Source: Halobacillus massiliensis (GTDB lineage Bacteria > Bacillota > Bacilli > Bacillales > Halobacillaceae). Taken from it: DNA of 64,000 nt. The notes under the pieces are model-generated. The model had not been told where the DNA came from. It saw nothing but the letters and a program-made list of their open reading frames with translations, and did no database searches. Location: contig NZ_LT800499.1 of NCBI RefSeq assembly GCF_900166625.1, forward strand, positions 1,880,115 through 1,944,114, written 5' to 3'. The translations under genes and the position numbers were made by a program. Shown here in pieces: positions 57,375 to 64,000 of this stretch (positions within the stretch are counted from its first letter, which is position 1; every line of letters starts with the position of its first letter).

Positions 57375-58462
57375 TTTGTCAAGGCTGCGGAATTGCCATC
57401 CAGACTTCGGAACCCTCTGAACCGGGATATGCACCAAAGGCAGCTTTAAATAGAGAAGAAGTCATTTGTAAACGCTGCTTTCGCTTAAAACACTATAATG
57501 AAGTGCAGGATGTTCCTTATACGGACGATGACTTTCTTAAAATGCTGCAGGAAATCAGCGGCAGCAAGGCCCTTGTTGTTCAGCTTGTTGATATCTTTGA
57601 TTTTAATGGAAGCTTTATTCCAGGGCTTAAAAGACTCACAGGCCAAAATCCCGTCGTGTTAGTTGGTAACAAAATAGACGTTCTTCCCCATTCCGCCAAC
57701 CCTAATAAGGTAAAGCAGTGGCTGAGAGCTGCTGCTAAGGAGCAAGGACTTAAAGTGGAAGATGTCTTTCTTATCTCTGCCCAGACAGGACAGGGAATCG
57801 ATGAACTTTCCTACTCGATAGATAAATACCGGGATGGAAGAGACGTATATGTGGTGGGAACGACGAATGTAGGGAAATCTACCTTTATAAATCGGCTCAT
57901 TAATCAAACATCCGGGGCAGAAGATATAATTACTACTTCTTATTTCCCTGGTACTACCCTGGGTTTTATCGACATTCCGTTAGATGGAAATAGCTCTATG
58001 TACGATACGCCAGGTGTTATTCACAGGCATCAAATGGCCCATTATGTTTCAGATCATGACCTGAAATTAATTACTCCAAGGAAAGAAGTAAAGCCAAAAG
58101 TTTACCAGCTGAATGCTGAACAAACATTGTATTTTGGCGGTCTGGCTCGACTGGATTTTGAGTCGGGAGAAAGATCATCGTTTATTTGTTATTTTGCTAA
58201 TGAACTGATCATCCATCGGACTAAACTTGAAAAAGCGGATGAGCTTTATGATAATCATCTAGGCGAGCTTCTTTCTCCGCCTGATAAAGAAACAATCAAG
58301 ATCCTGCCGCCTTTGAAAGCTCACCAGTTCAAGGTTTCTGAAGACAAAACAGATATTGTATTTTCAGGGCTGGGCTGGGTTACGGTTCCTGCGGGCGGAG
58401 TAACAGTTACAGCTCATGTCCCTGAGGGGGTAAAAGTCTCCCTTAGACCATCGCTTATATAG
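57362..58462 (+). CDS. yqeH: Ribosome biogenesis GTPase YqeH
   Basis: A 366-residue circularly permuted GTPase needed for 30S assembly. An N-terminal zinc finger (CQGCG at 5-9 and CKRC near 38-41) precedes the GTPase domain with permuted order: G4 NKID near residue 101 comes before G1 GTTNVGKST near residue 165 and G3 DTPG near 215. The C-terminal domain binds nucleic acid. CAGGAGG lies upstream of ATG 57362, within yqeG. Confidence 0.96.
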   Translation: MEEIICQGCGIAIQTSEPSEPGYAPKAALNREEVICKRCFRLKHYNEVQDVPYTDDDFLKMLQEISGSKALVVQLVDIFDFNGSFIPGLKRLTGQNPVVLVGNKIDVLPHSANPNKVKQWLRAAAKEQGLKVEDVFLISAQTGQGIDELSYSIDKYRDGRDVYVVGTTNVGKSTFINRLINQTSGAEDIITTSYFPGTTLGFIDIPLDGNSSMYDTPGVIHRHQMAHYVSDHDLKLITPRKEVKPKVYQLNAEQTLYFGGLARLDFESGERSSFICYFANELIIHRTKLEKADELYDNHLGELLSPPDKETIKILPPLKAHQFKVSEDKTDIVFSGLGWVTVPAGGVTVTAHVPEGVKVSLRPSLI

Positions 58463-58479
58463 ATAGAAGGAGAGATAAG

Positions 58480-59319
58480 ATGCTTCAATTTGGATTAATT
58501 GGATATCCTGCGGCACATTCGTTGTCACCCTGGATTCATGACCAATTTATGCGTGATCAAGGGATACAGGGAACGTACGATATTTTTGAGATTCCACCAG
58601 AGGAATTTGATGAGAAAATAAAGAAGTTAAAAGACTCTTCGCTTGATGGGTTTAATGTAACAGTGCCTTATAAAGAGAAAATAATTTCTCAACTGGATGA
58701 AATTGATGTAGCTGCTAAATTTCTTGGTGCCGTAAATACAGTAAAAGTGGAAGATGGCAGATGGATTGGATACAATACGGACGGCCACGGATTTTATAAT
58801 TCTGTTGCCATCCGTTTTCCTAAGGCATTGGGCGCTGATAAAAAAGTGCTTTTGATCGGAAGCGGAGGAGCCGCAAGAGGGATTTATTATGCACTTCTAC
58901 AGCGGGAAATGAGCGTTATTGATATAGCTAACAGGACAAAAGAAAAAGCAGCTAAAATTATTTCTGAATTAGATGGCGGCCGTTTTTCAAATGCTCTTTC
59001 TATTTCTGATGCCGAGAAGGCACTTAATAATTACGATGTGGTCATCCAGACAACTTCTGTAGGGATGTCGCCTAATGAGGATCAATCTATCGTAAAAATT
59101 ATGGAGATTAAAGCTGACGCGCTCTTTAGTGATATCGTATACCGACCGCTTAAAACAACATTTCTGAAGCAGGCAGAAGCGTTAGATGCAAATCTTCATT
59201 TCGGCCATGAAATGCTTTTACACCAGGCTGCCGGAGCCTTTACCATATGGACGGGTACAACGCCTGACACACAAGCCATAATGAAAAAATTTGAAAACAA
59301 GCTAAGAGGAGATTCTTAA
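58480..59319 (+). CDS. aroE: Shikimate dehydrogenase
   Basis: A 279-residue NADP-dependent enzyme reducing 3-dehydroshikimate in the chorismate pathway that feeds PheA at 3095. Shikimate-binding serines are in AHSLSPWIHD, the catalytic Lys is in NVTVPYKEK, the partner Asp in IGYNTDGHGF, and the NADP loop is GSGGAARGIYY. The start shows AGAAGGAGAG before ATG 58480. The stop overlaps yhbY by one base. Confidence 0.97.
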   Translation: MLQFGLIGYPAAHSLSPWIHDQFMRDQGIQGTYDIFEIPPEEFDEKIKKLKDSSLDGFNVTVPYKEKIISQLDEIDVAAKFLGAVNTVKVEDGRWIGYNTDGHGFYNSVAIRFPKALGADKKVLLIGSGGAARGIYYALLQREMSVIDIANRTKEKAAKIISELDGGRFSNALSISDAEKALNNYDVVIQTTSVGMSPNEDQSIVKIMEIKADALFSDIVYRPLKTTFLKQAEALDANLHFGHEMLLHQAAGAFTIWTGTTPDTQAIMKKFENKLRGDS

Positions 59320-59609
59320 TGTTAACAAGTAAAGATAAAAAGTATTTACGTAAACTGTCTCATGAGATTCAACCGATTTTCCAAGTCGGAAAGTCTGGAG
59401 TAAATGAAAACATGACCACTCAAATTTCGGAAGCTCTGGAGAAAAGAGAATTAATTAAAGTAAGTGTTTTGCAGAATAATTTTGAAGATAATCGGGAAGT
59501 AGCTGATCAGTTAGCTAAGGAAACGGGTTCCCATATCGTTCAAGTAATTGGAAATACTATTATTCTCTATAAGGAGTCAGAAGAAAATAAACAGATTCAT
59601 CTGCCGTAA
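59319..59609 (+). CDS. yhbY: Ribosome assembly RNA-binding protein YhbY (YqeI)
   Basis: A 96-residue CRM-domain protein that binds pre-50S particles. LTSKDKKYLRKLSHEIQPIFQVGKSGV (two adjacent parts) holds the family GxxG-like loop, and FEDNREVADQLAKETGSHIVQ-like sequence follows. TAATG overlap with aroE indicates translational coupling; AGAGGAG lies upstream. Confidence 0.94.
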   Translation: MLTSKDKKYLRKLSHEIQPIFQVGKSGVNENMTTQISEALEKRELIKVSVLQNNFEDNREVADQLAKETGSHIVQVIGNTIILYKESEENKQIHLP

Positions 59610-59621
59610 AGGAGCGCATAT

Positions 59622-60191
59622 ATGAAACGGATTGGTATCCTGGGAGGAACGTTTGACCCGCCTCATATTGGTCACCTGCTTATGGCTGAACACGTTTATG
59701 AGCAAATGGAACTCGATGAAATTTGGTTTATACCATCACATATTCCACCTCATAAACAACAAGCTTCTGTTTCATCCATAGATCGTCTTCAGATGGTGAA
59801 AGAAGCAATAAAAAGCAACCCCCATTTTCATTTAAATTCAATTGAAATTGAGCGAGAAGGTAAATCGTATACGTACGATACGATAAAGGCGCTTATCGAG
59901 CAGTATCCAGATCATTCTTTTTCTTTCATCATCGGTGGTGATATGATTCAATACTTGAGCAAGTGGCATAAAATTGATGAGCTGGCAAGGCTTGTTCAGT
60001 TTATAGGTGTGGGGCGGGAAGGGTATGAGCCGGATGACAGGCAATATAATGTAAAAATGGCCGTTCTCCCGCGGATTGATATCTCTTCATCCATGATCAG
60101 GGATCGGGCAGCTAATGGTCAGTCAATCAGGTACTTCGTTACTGATGATGTATTTAATTATATAAAGGAGAATGCTTTGTATGGATTATAG
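59622..60191 (+). CDS. nadD: Nicotinate-nucleotide adenylyltransferase NadD
   Basis: A 189-residue enzyme that makes deamido-NAD from nicotinate mononucleotide and ATP, the substrate of NadE at 6444. The start MKRIGILGGTFDPPHIGHLL has the GGTFDP nucleotide loop and HIGH-like motif, and ISSSMIRDR is the second ATP motif. AAAGGAGC precedes ATG 59622. The end overlaps yqeK by about 11 bases. Confidence 0.97.
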   Translation: MKRIGILGGTFDPPHIGHLLMAEHVYEQMELDEIWFIPSHIPPHKQQASVSSIDRLQMVKEAIKSNPHFHLNSIEIEREGKSYTYDTIKALIEQYPDHSFSFIIGGDMIQYLSKWHKIDELARLVQFIGVGREGYEPDDRQYNVKMAVLPRIDISSSMIRDRAANGQSIRYFVTDDVFNYIKENALYGL

Positions 60192-60747
60192 TCGTGAAGA
60201 GCTTCTTCACTTTGTAAAACCCCATTTGAAGCAGTCGAGATTTGAACATACAATTCGAGTGGCGGATACAGCTATTATTTTGGCGGACAGGTTTGGGGCA
60301 GATGTTAAAAAAACAGAAATTGCTGCTATTTTGCACGATTATGCTAAACATAAGCCTAAGGAATTATTAAGAAAATGGATTGAAACCGATCGCCGCTTAT
60401 CCAAAGATCTGCTTCATTTTCATCATGAACTTTGGCATGGCCCTGTAGGAGCGCTTATGCTCGAAAAGGAAGTCGGCTTAAACGATCACAGTGTTCAATC
60501 TGCGATTGCGTGTCATACTAGTGGGAAAGTAAACATGTCTTTATTAGATAAAGTTGTCTTTTTAGCAGATTATATTGAGCCGGGACGCAACTTTGAAGGA
60601 GTAGAGGATGTAAGAGATCTCGCAAAGGAGAGGCTCGATTCAGCTTGCCTGCTGGCACTGCGGAATACGATGCAATTTTTAATTTCTAAGGAGCAAACAG
60701 TTTATCCTGACACACTCCATGCATATAATCAATTAGTAAACGGGTAA
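60181..60747 (+). CDS. yqeK: HD-domain Ap4A hydrolase YqeK
   Basis: A 188-residue HD-superfamily metal phosphohydrolase. SRFEHTIRVADTAIILA holds the first His ligand, AAILHDYAKHKP the HD pair, and FLADYIEPGR the late Asp. YqeK-type enzymes split diadenosine tetraphosphate symmetrically. ATG 60181 (MDYSREELL) is preferred: AAAGGAG at 60164-60170 is 10 bases away, whereas ATG 60172 is only 1 base from it. Confidence 0.93.
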   Translation: MDYSREELLHFVKPHLKQSRFEHTIRVADTAIILADRFGADVKKTEIAAILHDYAKHKPKELLRKWIETDRRLSKDLLHFHHELWHGPVGALMLEKEVGLNDHSVQSAIACHTSGKVNMSLLDKVVFLADYIEPGRNFEGVEDVRDLAKERLDSACLLALRNTMQFLISKEQTVYPDTLHAYNQLVNG

Positions 60748-60788
60748 TAAGAAGAATAAAATGGTAATAAATAAACAGGAGGAATTAT

Positions 60789-61142
60789 ATGGAAAGTAGA
60801 GAATTAGTAACGATTGCAGCAAAAGCGTGTGACGAAAAAAAGGCTCAAGATATTGTGGTACTGGATATGGCAGAGGTTTCGTTAATTTCAGATTTCTTTT
60901 TAATTTGTGAAGGATCAAATGAACGTCAAGTACAAGCCATTGCTCGCGAAGTGAAAGAAAAAGCAGAAGAACATGGGATTGAAGTTAAAAGAATGGAGGG
61001 GTTTGATAAAGCCCGTTGGATTCTTGTGGATTTAAACGGTGTGGTCTGTCACATTTTCCACAAAGATGAACGTCACTATTATAATCTGGAGAGACTATGG
61101 GGAGATGCCGCCACAGTACCGCTAAAGGAGATTCACGGTTGA
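60789..61142 (+). CDS. rsfS: Ribosome silencing factor RsfS
   Basis: A 117-residue DUF143 protein that binds L14 and blocks subunit joining in starvation. Signatures: AAKACDEKKAQDIVVLDM, SLISDFFLICEGSNERQVQAI and GVVCHIFHKDERHYYNLERLW (last split over the domain end). CAGGAGG precedes ATG 60789. The stop shares TTGA with the yqeM start. Confidence 0.96.
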   Translation: MESRELVTIAAKACDEKKAQDIVVLDMAEVSLISDFFLICEGSNERQVQAIAREVKEKAEEHGIEVKRMEGFDKARWILVDLNGVVCHIFHKDERHYYNLERLWGDAATVPLKEIHG

Positions 61143-61864
61143 GCTACCGGCGAATGGCCCAGGTTTACGACCGGCTGATGCAGGATGCTCCCTATGGGAA
61201 ATGGATAAGGTGGACAAATCAAACGTTAGCCTCGTCTTCTAAAGAGATAAAGAGCATTCTTGATCTAGGGTGTGGAACCGGCGAAATCGCAATTGATCTT
61301 TCTCAGGAAGGATACCAGGTAACGGGAGTAGATTTATCGGAAGACATGTTATCTGTAGCGTCGCAGAAAGATACAGAAAGAAAAGTCCAATGGCTTCAGC
61401 AGGATATTACCAAACTAGAAGGTTTAAGCGGTTATGATTGTGTGGTAAGTTATTGTGATGTGATAAATTATATTCCGGATGAAGCAAAACTTCAGTCTGT
61501 ATTTTCTAACACGTACACGGCCTTAAATAAAGGCGGGTTTTTCTTATTTGATGTCCACTCTATCGAGCATATTCAGCAAAATTTGTATGGACAGACTTTT
61601 GCTGAAGTCTATGATGATTTATCTTATATTTGGTTTTGTGATCCTGGAGAAACGAAGTATTCCCTCATTCATGACCTTACATTCTTCATAGATAACGGGA
61701 GAGGATTCGAGAGGTTCGACGAAACCCATGAGCAAAAAGGTTATCCAAAAGAAACTTTAAAAAATCTGCTTGAGAATACAGGATTTTTTGTGGAATCAAT
61801 CACTGCGGATTTTAAAGAGGCTGCTTCTGGAGATCGTTTATTTTTCATTTGTAAAAAACAGTAA
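61139..61864 (+). CDS. yqeM: Class I SAM-dependent methyltransferase YqeM
   Basis: A 241-residue methyltransferase with the SAM loop ILDLGCGTGEIAIDL, then VTGVDLSEDML and WLQQDITKLE. The substrate is unknown. TTG 61139 is the likely start, overlapping the rsfS stop; AAAGGAG at 61124-61130 is 8 bases upstream. A downstream ATG at 61154 would be 23 bases from the site. Last gene of the operon, with a terminator after it. Confidence 0.9.
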   Translation: MSYRRMAQVYDRLMQDAPYGKWIRWTNQTLASSSKEIKSILDLGCGTGEIAIDLSQEGYQVTGVDLSEDMLSVASQKDTERKVQWLQQDITKLEGLSGYDCVVSYCDVINYIPDEAKLQSVFSNTYTALNKGGFFLFDVHSIEHIQQNLYGQTFAEVYDDLSYIWFCDPGETKYSLIHDLTFFIDNGRGFERFDETHEQKGYPKETLKNLLENTGFFVESITADFKEAASGDRLFFICKKQ

Positions 61865-61869
61865 GTTGT

Positions 61870-61900
61870 AAAGGGATGCAATACAAGCATCCCTTTTATT
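61870..61900 (+). terminator. Terminator after yqeM
   Basis: AAAGGGATGC (61870-61879) pairs with GCATCCCTTT (61887-61896), 7-nt loop, then T and ATTTT. Confidence 0.9.
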
Positions 61901-61943
61901 TTGAGATAATGAAGGGTTTTCGCTCTAGTTGTCGAATATATAT

Positions 61944-62747
61944 TTACAATCCCAATGATTTCTTATCTGAAAAATGTTTATAATGTGTGGCTTTAAACAT
62001 CTCTGGAAAAGTCTCATTTATATTATTTTCAAGTGCTTTAATTCCTTCTCCCGTTACCCCGCCTTTTACGGTAACCTTCTTAATCAGCTCAGGGAAAGTA
62101 AAGATTTTTTTCTCTAATAACCCTCCTAACCCTACAACCATTTCCTGTGTTAATTCTGTTGCTTTATCAACGGGTATATCCCCCACTTCATGAGCTGCTT
62201 CTATCATTCGTTCCAATAGGAATCCTACAAAGGCAGGACCGCACGATACAATATCTGAAGCTGCACGGATGTATGCTTCTTCAATTTCCACTGGACGCGA
62301 AATATAGGAAAATAAAGACAAGAGCTCTTTTTTATATTCTTCCGTCACTGTGCTGCCAAAAGTAAATAGGCTGACACCTGCATGAGCTTGGTTGGTTATA
62401 GAAGGTACTATTCGAACAACCTGACAGGGCAGCTTTTCTTCTAAATCTTCTACAGATACAGGACTGGTAATAGAAACGATACATTGGTCAACAGATGGTG
62501 AAAGCTGGCTTAAAATATGGTGATAGTCATGGGGCTTTACACAGATAAATAAAACATCGCTTTCTTCCTGTAATTTCTCAATGGAAGGAGAAACCTTCAG
62601 CCCGTTTATGACTGATTGTAAACGTTCAGCTTTTTCCACCGTTCTGTTATAAACAATTACCTGTTCTGTTTTCACGGCTCCGCTCGAGATTAAAGACTGA
62701 GTGAGCAGGCTCCCCATGTTCCCTGTGCCTATGATTCCATAGCGCAT
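61944..62747 (-). CDS. comER: ComER, pyrroline-5-carboxylate reductase-like protein
   Basis: A 267-residue member of the P5C reductase family. The N-terminal Rossmann motif is IGTGNMGSLL, and the C-terminal dimer domain has SCGPAFVGFLLERMIEAA and VKGGVTGEGIKAL. Proline synthesis is usually done by other copies; ComER, divergent from comEA as here, affects sporulation and biofilm in B. subtilis/B. cereus, mechanism unclear. GGAGGGATT lies before the ATG on the minus strand. Confidence 0.9.
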   Translation of the reverse strand: MRYGIIGTGNMGSLLTQSLISSGAVKTEQVIVYNRTVEKAERLQSVINGLKVSPSIEKLQEESDVLFICVKPHDYHHILSQLSPSVDQCIVSITSPVSVEDLEEKLPCQVVRIVPSITNQAHAGVSLFTFGSTVTEEYKKELLSLFSYISRPVEIEEAYIRAASDIVSCGPAFVGFLLERMIEAAHEVGDIPVDKATELTQEMVVGLGGLLEKKIFTFPELIKKVTVKGGVTGEGIKALENNINETFPEMFKATHYKHFSDKKSLGL

Positions 62748-62821
62748 AAGAATCCCTCCTAAATGTTTACCTAACCACTTTATTCATTAATGTCAAAAAT
62801 ATGAAAGGAGACTGGATTTTT

Positions 62822-63388
62822 GTGATTTTGCTTAGAAAATACGGATGGCTTCTGCTTCTTCCTATGATTGTTATAGCGGGCTATTTTTTTCAAACGAAAG
62901 ATGAGACGGATGAGCTGCAAATAAGTGAAACAACGACCAAAAAGCCGGATCTGCCAGTACCTTCTGAGAATAATGGGAAATGGGTAGTAGATGTGAAAGG
63001 AGAAGTGGTTCACCCTGGGATTTATGAAATGGATCAGGGAACAAGAGTGAATGATGCTGTAAAGAATGCTGGTGGTTTTACAGAAAAAGCGGATAAAAAC
63101 AGTATTAATCTTGCTCAGAAGCTGCAAGATGAAATGGTCATCCTTGTCCTGTCTATTGATCAGATGAGTCAAGAAAGTCAATCAGTTTCAAATGAAAAAG
63201 TGGCTGTTAATCGAGCGGGTATTGATGAAATTCAAAATCTTCCAGGGATTGGTCCATCTAAAGCAGAAAAAATCTTTCAATACCGTGAAGAAAACGGTGG
63301 TTTTCAATCTGTGGAGGAGCTGCTTGAAGTGCCTGGGATTGGCGAGAAAACGTTAGAGAATATGAAAGAAATGATTCAAATCCCTTAA
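62822..63388 (+). CDS. comEA: Competence DNA receptor ComEA
   Basis: A 188-residue membrane-anchored DNA-binding protein for transformation. A membrane helix (about 8-24) is followed by an SLBB domain (about 60-120, WVVDVKGEVVHPGIYEMDQG) and a helix-hairpin-helix pair (about 135-188, INRAGIDEIQNLPGIGPSKA-like, then VPGIGEKTLENM). GTG 62822 is chosen with AAAGGAG at 62804-62810, 11 bases upstream; ATG 62801 precedes that site. I found no clear ComK box in the gap to comER. Confidence 0.93.
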   Translation: MILLRKYGWLLLLPMIVIAGYFFQTKDETDELQISETTTKKPDLPVPSENNGKWVVDVKGEVVHPGIYEMDQGTRVNDAVKNAGGFTEKADKNSINLAQKLQDEMVILVLSIDQMSQESQSVSNEKVAVNRAGIDEIQNLPGIGPSKAEKIFQYREENGGFQSVEELLEVPGIGEKTLENMKEMIQIP

Positions 63389-63390
63389 TA

Positions 63391-63420
63391 TTGACGGTTT
63401 CGATTGGAGCGGGGTACACT
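63391..63420 (+). promoter_or_regulatory. Candidate internal promoter for comEB
   Basis: TTGACG (63391-63396), 18 bases, TACACT (63415-63420), between comEA and comEB. It could give comEB expression outside competence. Confidence 0.45.
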
Positions 63421-63452
63421 AAAAACAAATACATATAAAAAGGAGAACTGTT

Positions 63453-64000
63453 ATGAAACGGATCTCATGGAACCATTATTTTATGGCGCAAAGTCATTTA
63501 TTGAAATCAAGAAGCACGTGCGAACGACTGGCTGTCGGTGCCGTTATTGTCAGAGATAAACGCATGATTGCCGGAGGTTATAACGGCAGTGTGAGCGGGG
63601 GCGTACATTGTATAGATGAAGGTTGTTATGTCATTGACGGCCACTGTGTAAGAACAATTCATGCCGAAATGAATGCAATTATTCAATGTGCTAAATTTGG
63701 AGTAGCAACAGAGGGAGCCGAGATTTATGTAACTCATTTCCCTTGCCTTCACTGTACAAAAGCCATTATTCAGGCTGGGATTAAAGCAGTGTATTATAGT
63801 GAAGATTATCGTAATGATCCCTATGCCATTTCAATTCTCGATGAAGCTGGGGTAAGAAAAGTAAAAGTGGAATATCAGCCATCTGTTCAGGAAAAAACGC
63901 ACGACACAGAATCTCTCTTAGATGAACTATTTCAAAAGTTAGAAGAAAATAATACGGCACCTGAGGAGATTAAGAAGCTGAAAACAAAAGCCGATCAAAT
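63453..64000 (+). CDS. comEB: dCMP deaminase ComEB (3' partial)
   Basis: The frame opens at ATG 63453 after AAAAGGAG and runs off the window after about 182 residues. It is a zinc deoxycytidylate deaminase: the HAEMNAI motif holds a zinc His and the catalytic Glu, and FPCLHCTKAI gives the two zinc cysteines. It makes dUMP from dCMP. Second gene of comE; it is not needed for DNA uptake in B. subtilis. comEC is expected just beyond the edge. Confidence 0.93.
   Translation, partial: MKRISWNHYFMAQSHLLKSRSTCERLAVGAVIVRDKRMIAGGYNGSVSGGVHCIDEGCYVIDGHCVRTIHAEMNAIIQCAKFGVATEGAEIYVTHFPCLHCTKAIIQAGIKAVYYSEDYRNDPYAISILDEAGVRKVKVEYQPSVQEKTHDTESLLDELFQKLEENNTAPEEIKKLKTKADQ

Noticed and set aside
62748-62821. 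ComK box for comEA
   Set aside because: No paired AAAA-N5-TTTT motifs are present in the gap between comER and comEA.

Overview
The window is an ordinary, densely coded chromosomal stretch of a spore-forming, low-to-moderate-GC Firmicute of the Bacillaceae. A moderately halophilic relative of Halobacillus is my best guess. This rests on gene order (long runs collinear with the Bacillus subtilis spo0B-obg, ruv-queA-tgt, recJ-relA-hisS-aspS, alaS-greA and yqeG-comE blocks), AGGAGG-type ribosome sites, many TTG/GTG starts, several sporulation genes, acidic proteins, a Mrp Na+/H+ antiporter operon and an NhaD/ArsB-type permease. I see no prophage, insertion sequence, CRISPR array, tRNA or rRNA.

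Layout. 1-2610: prp (partial), rpmA, spo0B, obg. 2626-7809: pheB-pheA, the spore coat gene safA with a kinase-like coat gene, nadE, and a sporulation-type lipoprotein. 7890-13468: yebC, a one-domain bofC, and the ruvA-ruvB-DUF2905-queA-tgt-yajC operon behind a probable LexA box. 13580-19445: membrane proteins (yrzE, NhaD/ArsB permease, yrbG/DUF421), comN, fused secDF, lapA-like. 19501-25181: recJ-apt-relA-dtd. 25285-30540: a cell-wall amidase, a T-box leader and hisS-aspS, then 6S RNA. 30544-40366: rsfA and rarA (minus), then yczE-cymR-iscS-mnmA-TPR-recD2-zinc ribbon-AI-2E family. 40391-49471: T-box and alaS, ireB-ruvX-yrzB, mltG, trmR, udk, greA, yrrS, mtnN, yrhC. 49540-49865: a nested inverted-repeat element. 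49949-56504 (minus): uninterrupted sigK, the mrp operon, and sda. 56838-64000: yqeG-yqeH-aroE-yhbY-nadD-yqeK-rsfS-yqeM, comER (minus), comEA, and comEB running off the end.

How the parts connect. Translation and tRNA biology dominate: Prp trims L27, Obg/YqeH/RsfS/YhbY assemble or silence ribosomes, QueA/Tgt, MnmA/IscS and TrmR modify tRNA, and HisS, AspS and AlaS are under T-box control. Sporulation timing is well represented (Spo0B phosphorelay, Sda checkpoint beside DnaA boxes, RsfA, BofC, SigK, SafA). ComN is known in B. subtilis to act on comE mRNA, and both are in this window. DNA repair is represented by RuvAB, RecJ, RarA, RecD2 and RuvX.

No wholly new system is evident. The points most worth a second look are regulatory or concern missing parts: a Mrp operon with no mrpB; an sda gene whose ribosome site is separated from its start by a small hairpin; an overlapping Asp/His specifier (GACAT) in the hisS-aspS T-box; a DnaA-box cluster between sda and yqeG; 10-bp inverted repeats around the mrp promoter; a hairpin that hides the ribosome site of the spore lipoprotein gene; and the palindromic intergenic element near sigK.
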